The translations under genes and the position numbers were made by a program. The notes beneath the pieces were generated by a model that saw only the letters and a program-made list of their open reading frames with translations, was not told where the DNA came from and made no database searches. 64,000 nucleotides of DNA, from the NCBI RefSeq assembly GCF_021391495.1, contig NZ_CP090063.1:1984001-2048000 (forward strand). The letters run 5' to 3'. Source of the stretch: Amycolatopsis acidiphila. Its GTDB lineage: Bacteria > Actinomycetota > Actinomycetes > Mycobacteriales > Pseudonocardiaceae. Of this stretch, positions 33,169 to 41,807 are shown piece after piece. The number at the start of each line of letters is the position of its first letter. The first letter of the stretch is position 1.

Positions 33169-34065
33169 GTGCTGGAGATACGGCGGCTGCAGATCTTCGC
33201 GGCGGTGGCGGAACGGGGTTCCTTCACCGCGGCGGCGGAGGCGCTGTACATGACGCACTCGGCGGTCTCCCAGCAGATGGCGCTGCTGGAACGGCAGCTC
33301 GGCGTGCCGCTGGTGATCCGCGGGCCGCGCGGGGTGGAGCTGACCGAGTCCGGCCGGCTGCTCGCCGAGCGCAGCACCGGGCTGCTGGGCACCATCGCGA
33401 GCATCGAGCAGGAGCTGCAGGACCTGAAGGCCCGGCACGCGAGCGTCCGGCTCGGCGCGTTCCCCACGGCCGGTGCCGACCTGATCCCGCGCGTGCTGAG
33501 CGAGTACCAGAAGCGCTACCCGGAGACGAAGGTCGTGCTGCGCTCGGCGCACGCCGCAGACATGCCGGCCGTGCTGCGGGAGGGCGCGATCCACCTGGGC
33601 CTGGTCTGGGACTACGACTTCCTGCCGCGCACCGTGCCGCCGGACATCGAGTGGGTGCACCTGGTCGACGACCCGCTGTTCGTGCTGGTGCCCGCGGACC
33701 ACCCGCTCGCCGGGGAGTCCGAAGTGGACCTGCTGGAGTTCGCGGGGGAGAACTGGGTGGTCCGCGGCCACAGCCCGCCGTACGACGAGGCGTTCACCAC
33801 GATGTGCCGGGTCGCGGGGTTCGAACCGCAGATCGGGTTCGTCACCGAGGACTACCTCTCGGCGCAGGGCCTGGTCGCCGCGGGGATCGGGGTGAGCGCC
33901 GCGCCGCGGCTCGCACTGGTCGCGCAGCGGCCGGACGTGGTCGCGGTGCCGATCGCGGGCCAGGCACCGCACCGGCGCATCGCGGCCGTGCGGCTGCGGG
34001 CGGCGACCCAGCACGAGGCGGCCGAGCAGATGCTCGACGTGCTGCGGAAGGCGGCGACCGGGTGA
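33169..34065 (+). CDS. LysR-family transcriptional regulator
   Basis: A 298-residue LysR regulator from GTG 33169 with GGAAGGGA upstream. The N-terminal winged helix is LQIFAAVAERGSFTAAAEAL and MTHSAVSQQMALLERQLGVPL; the effector domain begins VRLGAFPTAGADLIPRVL. It follows ubiX by 19 bp and its stop overlaps the GntR start by 4 bp, so ubiX, lysR and gntR form one operon. LysR proteins usually sense a pathway intermediate, so it may control the UbiD or hydroxylase genes. Confidence 0.92.
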   Translation: MLEIRRLQIFAAVAERGSFTAAAEALYMTHSAVSQQMALLERQLGVPLVIRGPRGVELTESGRLLAERSTGLLGTIASIEQELQDLKARHASVRLGAFPTAGADLIPRVLSEYQKRYPETKVVLRSAHAADMPAVLREGAIHLGLVWDYDFLPRTVPPDIEWVHLVDDPLFVLVPADHPLAGESEVDLLEFAGENWVVRGHSPPYDEAFTTMCRVAGFEPQIGFVTEDYLSAQGLVAAGIGVSAAPRLALVAQRPDVVAVPIAGQAPHRRIAAVRLRAATQHEAAEQMLDVLRKAATG

Positions 34066-34757
34066 ACCCCGACGGAGGCTTCGAACTGCTGCGGACGATC
34101 CTGCGCGCCGGGCGGTCGGAAAGCTCACTGGTGGACCGCATCGCCGAGGACATCGCGGTGCAGATCATCGACGGCACGCTCCCGCCGGGTGCCGACGTCA
34201 ACTCGGTCGAACTGGCCAAAAGGTACTCGAGCAGCCGGACTCCGGTGCGCGAAGCGCTGCTGACGCTGCAGCGCGAGGGCCTGGTCGACATCCCGGCGCG
34301 GCGGCGACCACGGGTGGCACGGGTGACGCTCGCGCAGGCGCGGGAGATGTACGAGGTGCGGGCGAGCCTGCACGGGCTGGTCAGCGAGCTGGTCGTGCGC
34401 AGCGCCGACGACGAGTCGCTGAAGGTGCTCTACGAATGGCACGAACGGCTGCGGAGCGCGGCCGCGGGCGGCGACGTCGACGCCTACTTCTGGCACAACG
34501 TCGCGTTCCGCCAGGCCGAGGCGGACGTGGCCGGGAACCACCAGCTCGCGCGGATGCTCACCTCGCTCGGCCTGCGGACCCTGCAGCTGCGGCATGTCAG
34601 CCTGTCGCTGCCGGGGCGGTTGGACCGGTCGGTGAGCGACCACGAGCGCCTGCTGCAGGCCTACTCGGACCGCGATGTCGACCTCGCGGTGGCGATCACG
34701 AAGTCGATCATCATGGCCGGCCTGCGGGCGATCGAGTCCTCCCACTGGGCGGACTGA
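34062..34757 (+). CDS. GntR-family regulator with FCD domain (paralogue A)
   Basis: A 231-residue FadR/FCD-type GntR protein from GTG 34062. The winged helix is GADVNSVELAKRYSSSRTPV with REALLTLQREGLV; the FCD ligand domain has the metal-ligand pattern in AYFWHNVAFRQ and SVSDHERLLQAYSDRDVD. It is clearly paralogous to the GntR at 36304-37011: both share FWHNV, LSLSLPGRL-type and DHERL-x-x-AY-x-DRD blocks. One lies in the UbiX operon, the other in the UbiD operon. Confidence 0.9.
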   Translation: MNPDGGFELLRTILRAGRSESSLVDRIAEDIAVQIIDGTLPPGADVNSVELAKRYSSSRTPVREALLTLQREGLVDIPARRRPRVARVTLAQAREMYEVRASLHGLVSELVVRSADDESLKVLYEWHERLRSAAAGGDVDAYFWHNVAFRQAEADVAGNHQLARMLTSLGLRTLQLRHVSLSLPGRLDRSVSDHERLLQAYSDRDVDLAVAITKSIIMAGLRAIESSHWAD

Positions 34758-34846
34758 GCCCCCCGGCCGCCGTGCTGGCGAGAATCCGTCGGTATCTGGC
34801 ATTCCGGCCACTTCTCGCCACCGCGGGCGGGGCCTAACTTCGGGCC

Positions 34847-35236
34847 ATGATCGTTCTCACTGCCGTGCTCATCGGCGGTCTCTACGTCCTGCTGAACTCC
34901 CTCATCCCCGAACGGCATCGCCGGCGGCTCAACGCGATCATGGTCGCCGGCGCCGGCGCGGCCTACCTCAGCGGCGGTGGCCTGGGCGGCTGGGAGTTCG
35001 CGTTCACGGTGGTGATGACCTACCTCGCCTACCGTGGCCTGGACTCCTGGACCTTCATCGGCCTCGCCTGGCTGCTGCACGCCGCGTGGGACGTCGTGCA
35101 CCAGCTGAAGGGGCATCCGATCATCCCGTTCGCCACGCACTCCTCGCTCGGCTGCGCGATCTGCGATCCGGTGATCGCCATCTGGTGCTTCAGCGGCGGC
35201 GGCTCGATCGTGCGGCGGAGAGCACAGGTGGCCTAG
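34847..35236 (+). CDS. DUF6010-family membrane protein
   Basis: A 129-residue membrane protein with four short hydrophobic segments, starting MIVLTAVLIGGLYVLLNSLI, then NAIMVAGAGAAYLSG, WEFAFTVVMTYLAYRGLD and FIGLAWLLHAAWDVVHQLKG. The HAAWDVVH motif and the late SSLGCAICDPVIAIWC are typical of DUF6010 proteins. No known function. It overlaps the convergent GlxA-type gene by 4 bp at its 3' end and starts 90 bp after the GntR gene. Confidence 0.8.
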   Translation: MIVLTAVLIGGLYVLLNSLIPERHRRRLNAIMVAGAGAAYLSGGGLGGWEFAFTVVMTYLAYRGLDSWTFIGLAWLLHAAWDVVHQLKGHPIIPFATHSSLGCAICDPVIAIWCFSGGGSIVRRRAQVA

Positions 35237-36180
35237 GGAGCGGTCCGGCGGAAGGCGGCCCGGTAGCCGTGCGGGCTGGTGCCGACGACCCGTTTGAAGC
35301 GCTCGCGGAAGGCCGTCACCGAGCCGAACCCGACCTCCGTCGCGACGAGGTCCACCGGCCGGTCCGTCGTTTCGAGGAGGTACTGCGCCTGGCGGACGCG
35401 GGCACGCAGCAGCCACTGCAGCGGGGTGCTGCCCGTCTGCTCCCGGAACCGGCGGTTGAGGGTGCGGGTGCTCATGCCGGCGTACGCGGCGACGTCCTCG
35501 AGCGTCAGCTCCTTCGCGCGGTTGTCCTCCAGCCAGCTCAGCACGGGTTCGAGCGCCGAACCGCGCGGCACCGGTGGCTGGTCGTGCACGATGAACTGGG
35601 CCTGCCCGCCTTCGCGTTCCAGCGGCATGACCGACAGCCGGGCGGCGTCGGCGGCCACCGCGGAGCCGTGGTCGCGCCGGATCAGGTGCAGGCACAGGTC
35701 GAGCCCCGCCGCCGCGCCGGCGGAGGTGAGGAACTGGCCGTTGTCGACGTAGAGCACGTCCGGGTCCACCTCGATCGCGGGATGACGCGCGGCGAGCGCG
35801 GCCGCGCCGGCCCAGTGCGTCGTCGCGCGGCGGCCGTCGAGCAGCCCGGTGGCGGCGAGGACGAACGCGCCCGAGCAGATGGACGCGAGCCGGGCACCGC
35901 GGGCGGCGGCGTCGCGCAGGGCGTCGAGCACTTCCCGCGGGACCTCGGTCAGCTCGGCACAGCCGGGCAGGATGATCGTGTCCGCGCCGGACAGCCCGTC
36001 GAGCCCCCACGGCACCTGCAGGGTGAACGCGCCCGCGTCGACGGACGGCGCGGCACCGCACACCCGGAGGCGGTAGGCGGGGCGGCCGTCCGGCAGCCGG
36101 GTGCGGGTGAACACCTCGATCGGGGTGGCGAGGTCGAACGGGACGACCTTGTCCAGCGCGAGGACGGCCACGGTGTGCAT
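35233..36180 (-). CDS. GlxA-family (DJ-1/PfpI plus AraC) regulator
   Basis: A 315-residue regulator. The N-terminal 170 residues are a DJ-1/PfpI-type amidase-like domain (VAVLALDKVVPFDLATPIEV, then RLASICSGAFVLAATGLLDG with the nucleophile-elbow Cys), and the C-terminal 100 residues are an AraC DNA-binding domain (LTLEDVAAYAGMSTRTLNRR ... VATEVGFGSVTAFRERFKRV). ATG 36180 is used; GTG 36189 is possible. Such regulators often control nitrogen or amine catabolism. No target site was recognised. Confidence 0.92.
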   Translation of the reverse strand: MHTVAVLALDKVVPFDLATPIEVFTRTRLPDGRPAYRLRVCGAAPSVDAGAFTLQVPWGLDGLSGADTIILPGCAELTEVPREVLDALRDAAARGARLASICSGAFVLAATGLLDGRRATTHWAGAAALAARHPAIEVDPDVLYVDNGQFLTSAGAAAGLDLCLHLIRRDHGSAVAADAARLSVMPLEREGGQAQFIVHDQPPVPRGSALEPVLSWLEDNRAKELTLEDVAAYAGMSTRTLNRRFREQTGSTPLQWLLRARVRQAQYLLETTDRPVDLVATEVGFGSVTAFRERFKRVVGTSPHGYRAAFRRTAP

Positions 36181-36303
36181 GGGCCACACGGTAGAAGACC
36201 GCGCGGGAACCCTGTCGCGTGCCGGGGCGCAAGCGGCGCCGGACCCCGCCGGCGACGACCTACGTCGACGAGTTCACAGCGTCAACCTGAACCGCGGCAT
36301 CGC

Positions 36304-37011
36304 CTACGTGACCCGCCCCGACGACTCGATCGCCCGGTAGCCGCGCATCACCAGCGACCGGCTGACCGCGGCGGCGAGCCCGGCGTCGCGGTCGGCGTAG
36401 GCGCGCACGAGCCGCTCGTGGTCGGCCAGCGAATGCAGCAGCCGTCCCGGCAGCGACAGGCTCAGGTGCCGGAACCGGTGCATCTGCAGCCCCAGCGAGC
36501 TCAGCCGTCGTTGCAGCTCGCCGTTCTTCGCCAGGCTCGCCTCGTGGTTGCGGAACCCGACGTTGTGCCAGAAGTAGGCGTCCACCTCGCCGTCGCGCGC
36601 GTCCTGCTCCAGCAGCTTCTGCCACGCCGCGAGTCCGGCGATCTCCTCGTCGGACGCCCGCTCCACCACCAGCTCGCTCACCAGCGCGTACAGGCTCGCG
36701 CGGATCTCGTAGATCTCCCGGACCTGCGAGAGCGCGACGGGCGAGACGTACGGGCGGCGCCGCGGCGGCACGACGACCAGGTCCTCGCGCTCCAACAGCA
36801 GCAGCGCCTCCCGCACGGGTGTCCGGCTGGTGCTGAACCGCCGGGCCAGTTCGGCCGAGTTGACCTCGTGACCCGGCGGCAGCCGTCCCTCCACGATGCT
36901 CACCGCGAGCTCCTGGAACATCGTGAACGCCAGCGACGAACTGCCCTCGACCCCGCGCAGCGCGGAGAACAGCAGCTCCTGCCGCAGCCGAAGCAGGTCG
37001 TCGCCGACCAC
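36304..37011 (-). CDS. GntR-family regulator with FCD domain (paralogue B)
   Basis: A 235-residue FCD-type GntR regulator from GTG 37011. The winged helix is GHEVNSAELARRFSTSRTPV and REALLLLEREDLV; FCD blocks are AYFWHNVGFRNHE and SLADHERLVRAYADRDAG. Paralogue A at 34062 shares the same landmarks over nearly its full length. The start overlaps the UbiD stop by one base, so it is the last gene of the transporter-UbiD operon and probably senses its substrate. Confidence 0.9.
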   Translation of the reverse strand: MVGDDLLRLRQELLFSALRGVEGSSSLAFTMFQELAVSIVEGRLPPGHEVNSAELARRFSTSRTPVREALLLLEREDLVVVPPRRRPYVSPVALSQVREIYEIRASLYALVSELVVERASDEEIAGLAAWQKLLEQDARDGEVDAYFWHNVGFRNHEASLAKNGELQRRLSSLGLQMHRFRHLSLSLPGRLLHSLADHERLVRAYADRDAGLAAAVSRSLVMRGYRAIESSGRVT

Positions 37012-38447
37012 TAGCCGGACACCTCGGGCCAGCGGCGGCTCACCGCCGCGACGAGCTCCTCGCTGGACTCGGCCACCTCGGGGAAGTCGCCGAGCATCTC
37101 GAACGGGCGGCACGCGTCGATCACCGCGCGGCTGTTGAACGCGAGCGCGCCGGGCAGGGTCAGCGGGTCCACCCGGCTGCCCCAGGTCCGCTTCATCACC
37201 TCGATGTCGACCTGCGGGTCGCAGCGGCCGCACATCGCCCACATGACCTCACCGAGGTCGCGCGGGTTGACGTCGCTGTCGACGACCACCGTGAACCGGT
37301 TCATGTACGCCGAGTTCGGGAACTGCGCGGCCAGGTACGCGGCCTGCCGCGCGTGCCCGGGGTAGCGCTGCTCGATCGAGACGATCAGCAGCGACCGGCC
37401 CCCGCCCGCCTCATGCGCCCACACCCCGCGCAGCCCGGGCAGCCCCGCCTTGCGCAGGCCGTCGGTGATGATCGCGGACTTCATCACCGTGCGCATGTAG
37501 GAGTAGTCGTGCGGCGGCTTGCCGGGCGGCGCGCCGAGCAGGATCGGGTTCTCGCGGTAGTACACCCGCTCGATGTCGATCGTCAGGATCGGCTCCCGGG
37601 ACCCGGAGTAGTAGCCGGTCCATTCGCCGAACGGGCCCTCGGGCCGCACGTTGTCCGGCCGCACCCAGCCCTCGATCGCCAGTTCCGCGTCGTGCGGCAG
37701 GGGCAGGCCGGTGACCTGCCCCGCGACGGTGCGTACCGGCTCGCCGAGGATCGCGCCGACGTAGTCGTACTCGGACACGTCACCGGGCACCTCGATGCCC
37801 GCGGCGACGAGGAACGCCGGATGGTGCCCGAGCGACGCCGCGATGGGCGCGCGGCCCTCGGCCTCGAACCAGCGGCGCAGGTGCTGCGCGCCCTGCTTGC
37901 CTGCCTCGATGTTCACGCTCGCCGACGCGCCGTCGTCCTGGACCTGCATCCGGTACGCGCCGAGGTTGATCCGCCCGGTGTCGTAGTCCCGGGTGACGAC
38001 GGCACAGCCGGTGCCGATGTAGCGCCCGCCGTCGCCCTCGTGCCAGCGCGGCACCGGGAAGTCGAGCAGGTTCACGTCCGGCTTGCTGACCACAGTGGAC
38101 AGTAGCGGCCCGTCGGGCACCTCCTGCGCCCGGAACTCGGCGGCTCTGGACACCCACTCGCCGGGCTTGACGGCCAGCGCCTCCATCAGCGTGTCGTCGG
38201 TGCAGTCCCAGCCGAGGCCGAGCACCGAGCCCAGCAGCCGCGGGTTGCTCACGCTGCCGCTGAGCACCCGCAGCCCGCGCTGGTAGTCCTTGATCGAGTC
38301 GAACAGCAGGGCCTTCGGCACCGGGCGCCGGTAGTTGACCTGTGAGAGCGCGCCCACCTCCAGGTCCCAGGAGGCCCCTTCGACCGGTTGCAGCTCACCG
38401 GCCTCCGACGCCTGTCCGAGCCATTCGCGCAGGTCCGTTCCGGTCAC
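37011..38447 (-). CDS. UbiD-family prenyl-FMN-dependent decarboxylase
   Basis: A 478-residue UbiD-type decarboxylase from GTG 38447. Family landmarks: RRPVPKALLFDSIKDY, VPRWHEGDGGRYIGTGCAVV, NLGAYRMQVQDDGASASVNI near the prenyl-FMN/metal site, PEGPFGEWTGYYSGSREPIL carrying the active-site Glu residues, and the C-terminal VVVDSDVNPRDLGEVMWAMC. It reversibly decarboxylates an aromatic or unsaturated acid and needs the cofactor made by UbiX (32535). It overlaps the substrate-binding protein gene by 4 bp, so the imported compound is probably its substrate or a precursor. Confidence 0.9.
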   Translation of the reverse strand: MTGTDLREWLGQASEAGELQPVEGASWDLEVGALSQVNYRRPVPKALLFDSIKDYQRGLRVLSGSVSNPRLLGSVLGLGWDCTDDTLMEALAVKPGEWVSRAAEFRAQEVPDGPLLSTVVSKPDVNLLDFPVPRWHEGDGGRYIGTGCAVVTRDYDTGRINLGAYRMQVQDDGASASVNIEAGKQGAQHLRRWFEAEGRAPIAASLGHHPAFLVAAGIEVPGDVSEYDYVGAILGEPVRTVAGQVTGLPLPHDAELAIEGWVRPDNVRPEGPFGEWTGYYSGSREPILTIDIERVYYRENPILLGAPPGKPPHDYSYMRTVMKSAIITDGLRKAGLPGLRGVWAHEAGGGRSLLIVSIEQRYPGHARQAAYLAAQFPNSAYMNRFTVVVDSDVNPRDLGEVMWAMCGRCDPQVDIEVMKRTWGSRVDPLTLPGALAFNSRAVIDACRPFEMLGDFPEVAESSEELVAAVSRRWPEVSG

Positions 38448-39424
38448 GACGCCCCCGCCAGGGTGTTGTCGATGTACTTCGAGACGTCGGCGGGCGGGGT
38501 GCTCTTCGCGTTCTGCGCCGCCTCGTCGAACGCCTGCTTGATGAGCCTGCCGTCCACCACCGGGGTCTGCGCCCACACCTTGAGGAAGAAGTCGTAGGCG
38601 TACTTGGCGAGGTCGTCGGAGTTCACGCCGGTGTACTTCTTGATCGCGGTCTCGGTCTCGGTCTCGTGGCCGCGCAGGTACTGCAGCGACTCCGCTTCGG
38701 CCGCGTAGAACTTCTGCAGCACCTCACGGTTGTTCTGCAGGTACTTCGTCTGCACGGTGTACGAGCCGAGTGGGAAGTCCAGATTGGACAGATCGGCCAG
38801 TCGGACCGCGCCCTTCTCGCGGCTCTCGGTGCCGTTCGGCGGCTGGGTGAGGATCGCCGACACCGCACCGCTTTCCAGCGCCGAGACCTCGGCGGTCACG
38901 CTCTTGACGAACACCGCGGTGACGTCGGAGCGCTTCATGCCGTTCGCCTCGAGCAGGTCGGTCAGCCCGAAGTCGCTCTGCGAGCCGGGCGAGGTGATCG
39001 CGACCTTCTTGCCCTTGAGGTCCTTGACGGACTTGTTCTCCGGGCTCGCCCACATCTCGAGGTTGTAGTGCGGCTCGGACATCGCGACGTAGCGCAGGTC
39101 CGCGCCCTTCATGATCGCCGCCGCGGTGTCCTGCGCGACGCCGACGCCGATCTGCACGCTGTTGCTGGCCAGGCCCGCGACGAGCTGCGAGCTGTCGTTG
39201 AGCCGGACCAGCTCGACCTTGAGGCCGTGCTTGGCGAAGATTCCCTGGTCCGCGGCGACGTACAGGTCGGAGTAGCCCGCGCCGGGCGCGGTGTAGCCGA
39301 TCTTGACCGGCAACAGGCCGCTGGAGTCGGCGGCGACCTTGCCGCCTGCTCCGCCGCCACACGCCGTCAGCGCGAGAGCGAGTCCCGCGGCCAGCGCCGT
39401 TGCCGCTGTTTTCTTCAGGTTCAT
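38444..39424 (-). CDS. ABC transporter substrate-binding lipoprotein (SsuA/NMT1-like)
   Basis: A 326-residue lipoprotein. The signal peptide MNLKKTAATALAAGLALALT ends in an LTAC-G lipobox, giving a lipid-anchored Cys at residue 22. The mature part is of the SsuA/TauA/NMT1 class (VKIGYTAPGAGYSDLYVAAD, then FAKHGLKVELVRLNDSSQLV). These bind sulfonates, aromatic acids or pyrimidine-like molecules. The 4-bp overlaps with the permease gene before and UbiD gene after it place it in one operon. Confidence 0.92.
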   Translation of the reverse strand: MNLKKTAATALAAGLALALTACGGGAGGKVAADSSGLLPVKIGYTAPGAGYSDLYVAADQGIFAKHGLKVELVRLNDSSQLVAGLASNSVQIGVGVAQDTAAAIMKGADLRYVAMSEPHYNLEMWASPENKSVKDLKGKKVAITSPGSQSDFGLTDLLEANGMKRSDVTAVFVKSVTAEVSALESGAVSAILTQPPNGTESREKGAVRLADLSNLDFPLGSYTVQTKYLQNNREVLQKFYAAEAESLQYLRGHETETETAIKKYTGVNSDDLAKYAYDFFLKVWAQTPVVDGRLIKQAFDEAAQNAKSTPPADVSKYIDNTLAGAS

Positions 39425-40251
39425 TGCGCACCTGCCCAGTGGGTGAAGCGCCGCTCGATCAGCCGCACGCCCCAGTTGAGCAGCAGTGCGACGGCGGCGA
39501 GGATGACGATCCCGGCCATGGCCGAGTCCATGTCGAAGTTCGACGTCTTGGTCTGCACGAAATAGCCGAGGCCCTGGCTGGCCAGGAACAGCTCGGCGAC
39601 GATGGCACCGACGAGCGCGCGCCCGACGGCCAGGCGGATGCCGGCGAGGATGTACGGCAGTGTCGCCGGCAGCGCGACGGTGTAGAAGAACTTGAGCCGC
39701 GGCGTGCAGAACACCGTGGCCACGCGGGTGTAGTCGCTGTCGAGGTTCCGCACGCCCGCGGTGATGTTGATGATCAGCGGCAGGATGCCGGCCCAGACGA
39801 TCACGAGCACCCGCGAGGTGTTGTTGATGCCGAACCAGAAGATGATGATCGGCAGGAACATCACGTAGGGCACCGAGTAGAGCACGTTGACGATCGGCTC
39901 GGTCATGTCGTGCAGAATCTTGCTGCGGCCCAGGACCAGGCCGATCGGGATGCCGGCGACGAACGTGATGATCAGGCCCAGCAACAGCTCGTAGCCGGTG
40001 GCGCCGAGCGCGGGGAAGATCTCGCCCGAGCCGAACAGCTTGACCTCGGCGTCGGCGATGCGCAGCGGGTTGCTGCTGAAGGTCACGTCGACCAGGCCGG
40101 TGGCCGAGCAGATCTGCCAGAGGATCAGCACGACGACCACCCCGGCGACGCCGAGGAGCGGGCTACTGTGCCGGCGCGCCCAGCCGGGCAGCATCGAGCG
40201 GGTCTGCGGCAGTGGCGGGTTCACCGTCCGCGGTGCTGACGTCGTCGTCAT
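39421..40251 (-). CDS. ABC transporter permease (SsuC/TauC-like)
   Basis: A 276-residue permease with six predicted membrane helices, starting after a 30-residue cytoplasmic tail (LLGVAGVVVVLILWQICSAT). The cytoplasmic EAA loop is VATVFCTPRLKFFYTVALPA, with the Gly-x-x-x-(x)Ala-type pattern following in PYILAGIRLAVGRALVGAIV. It pairs with the neighbouring ATPase and binding protein. ATG 40251 has AGGAAC upstream, and the first 89 bp lie inside the ATPase gene in another frame. Confidence 0.92.
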   Translation of the reverse strand: MTTTSAPRTVNPPLPQTRSMLPGWARRHSSPLLGVAGVVVVLILWQICSATGLVDVTFSSNPLRIADAEVKLFGSGEIFPALGATGYELLLGLIITFVAGIPIGLVLGRSKILHDMTEPIVNVLYSVPYVMFLPIIIFWFGINNTSRVLVIVWAGILPLIINITAGVRNLDSDYTRVATVFCTPRLKFFYTVALPATLPYILAGIRLAVGRALVGAIVAELFLASQGLGYFVQTKTSNFDMDSAMAGIVILAAVALLLNWGVRLIERRFTHWAGAQ

Positions 40252-41053
40252 CGTTCCTCGCAGTGTCTCGGGAAGGGTGGAGGGCGTCGAGGATCTGGTC
40301 GCCGTAGGCCAGGAACTCGGCACTGCGGCGCCAGGCCGCTTCGCGCGGGCGGGGGGCGTCGATGGTGATCTCGAGCGCGATACGTGCTGGGGAGGGGGAG
40401 AAGACGAGCACGCGGTCGGCCAGCAGGACGGCCTCGTTCACGTCGTGGGTCACGAACAGCGCGGTCTTGCCGTTGCCGACGCCGTCGGCCTGCCAGATCC
40501 GCAGCAGCTCCTCCTGCAGGTTCTCGCGGGTCTGCGCGTCGAGTGCGCCGAAGGGCTCGTCGAGCAGGAGCAGTGCGGGGTCGGTGGCCAGCGCGCGGGC
40601 GAGGTTGACCCGCTGGCGCATGCCGCCGGACAGCTCGTGCGGGTACTTGTCCGCCACGTGCGCCAGCCCCGCCATGTCGAGCAGTTCCTTGGCCCGCTCG
40701 CGGGCGGTAGCGTCCAGGCGCCCCTGGACCTGCGGCCCGAACTGGACGTTCGCGAGCACGGTGCGCCACGGGAAGAGCGAGGCATGCTGGAAGACCAGCG
40801 ACCTTTCGGGCCCGGGGCCGTCGATCGGGCGGCCGTGCAGCTCCAGCGCACCGTCCGCGACGGGCACCAGTCCGGCGACCGCTTCGAGGAAGGTCGTCTT
40901 GCCACAGCCACTGGGTCCGACGATGACGACGAACTCGTGCTCGGCGATGCTGATGTCGAGGTTGTCGCAGGCGAGGGTGAACCCTCCGCCGCGGCGGGCC
41001 CGGTGGCCCAGCCTCAGCTGGCGCGCTTCCAGGCAGATGTCAGGTGAAGGCAT
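40163..41053 (-). CDS. ABC transporter ATP-binding protein (SsuB/TauB-like)
   Basis: A 296-residue ATPase: Walker A GPSGCGKTT at about residue 50, Q-loop in VFQHASLFPW, signature LSGGMRQRV, Walker B LLLLDEPFGALD and the switch His in LFVTHDVNEAV. An Asp/Ala-rich tail of about 40 residues overlaps the permease gene by 89 bp, longer than the 1-4 bp overlaps elsewhere in this operon. First gene of the five-gene UbiD operon; its promoter lies in the long repeat-rich intergenic region. Confidence 0.93.
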   Translation of the reverse strand: MPSPDICLEARQLRLGHRARRGGGFTLACDNLDISIAEHEFVVIVGPSGCGKTTFLEAVAGLVPVADGALELHGRPIDGPGPERSLVFQHASLFPWRTVLANVQFGPQVQGRLDATARERAKELLDMAGLAHVADKYPHELSGGMRQRVNLARALATDPALLLLDEPFGALDAQTRENLQEELLRIWQADGVGNGKTALFVTHDVNEAVLLADRVLVFSPSPARIALEITIDAPRPREAAWRRSAEFLAYGDQILDALHPSRDTARNDDDDVSTADGEPATAADPLDAARLGAPAQ

Positions 41054-41317
41054 CGGCGGCTCCCTAACCGGTCGACCAAGGTGTCGACACTTCGCGGGGA
41101 AGTCTGTTCTCGGGGCGGGGCCGATGTCAAGGGAAGTGGGGGATCGGGGTGGGCGATGCGGGTAAGTGTCGACACTCGATGTCGGTTTTGGGCTGGGGGT
41201 TTTGCTGGAGGTGGGGTGGCGGCGGGTGCGTTGGTGGTGGCGGGACGGGATGCTTTTGGTGATGGGCGGGGTCGTAGCTACCTGCTGGGGCAGATCTGCA
41301 GGGCATCCACCACGGAA

Positions 41318-41533
41318 GGCGAACCCGGCAACGGCAGCCCGTCTGCCGAACCCGGACCGGCATTGCGCGGCCACCTGCCCAACAGAAACCCGCCACCCTC
41401 ACCACCCGCCCCCAGGCGAACCCGGCAACGGCAGCCCGTCTGCCGAACCCGGACCGGCATTGCGCGGCCACCTGCCCAACAGAAACCCGCCACCCTCACC
41501 ACCCGCCCCCAGGCGAACCCGGCAACGGCAGCC
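41318..41533. repeat. 97-bp perfect tandem repeat, 2.2 copies
   Basis: The stretch starting GAACCCGGCAACGGCAGCC begins at 41321, again at 41418 and again at 41515, a spacing of exactly 97 bp. Copies 1 and 2 are identical over the unit as far as I can read; copy 3 keeps only about 19 bases before diverging. No match to CRISPR structure (repeat too long, no spacers). Confidence 0.9.
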
Positions 41534-41655
41534 AAGATGGCCGCGCCCAGCCGCCCCCTTACCCCGATCCCCGCGTCCTTCAGCGGTCGGCACGCCGGGT
41601 CAAGGCATCTTTCCCGCCTTGACGCGGTGTGGCGACCGTTGAACGATGAAAGATC

Positions 41656-41675
41656 GGGGTGGGGCGGCCCACCCC
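41656..41675. terminator. strong hairpin, terminator-like
   Basis: GGGGTGGG (41656-41663) and CCCACCCC (41668-41675) pair perfectly around GCGG. No gene runs into it from either side, so it may end an unseen transcript or belong to a repeat element. Confidence 0.45.
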
Positions 41676-41807
41676 GCGCTCCGCGCGAGGTCTACCCGGA
41701 ACCCCGCGCTGCGCGCGGAGGAAAAGATCAAGAGAGTCCTCGCCGGACGGGCAGGCTCAAAGCTGAGCCAGGAAAAGCCCCCTACGTCACCTTCTCGAGG
41801 TGGTCGA

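Noticed and set aside
36190..36340. Possible small gene or gene remnant after the GlxA gene, ending in VTRPDDSIAR
   Set aside because: It runs into the C-terminus of the GntR gene on the other strand and shows no start site or domain.
41318..41533. CRISPR array
   Set aside because: Units are 97 bp, directly adjacent, without spacers, and only two full copies.
41127..41593. Minus-strand frames starting MAAQCRSGFGRR or similar
   Set aside because: They repeat because the DNA is a tandem repeat; no ribosome site and no protein features.
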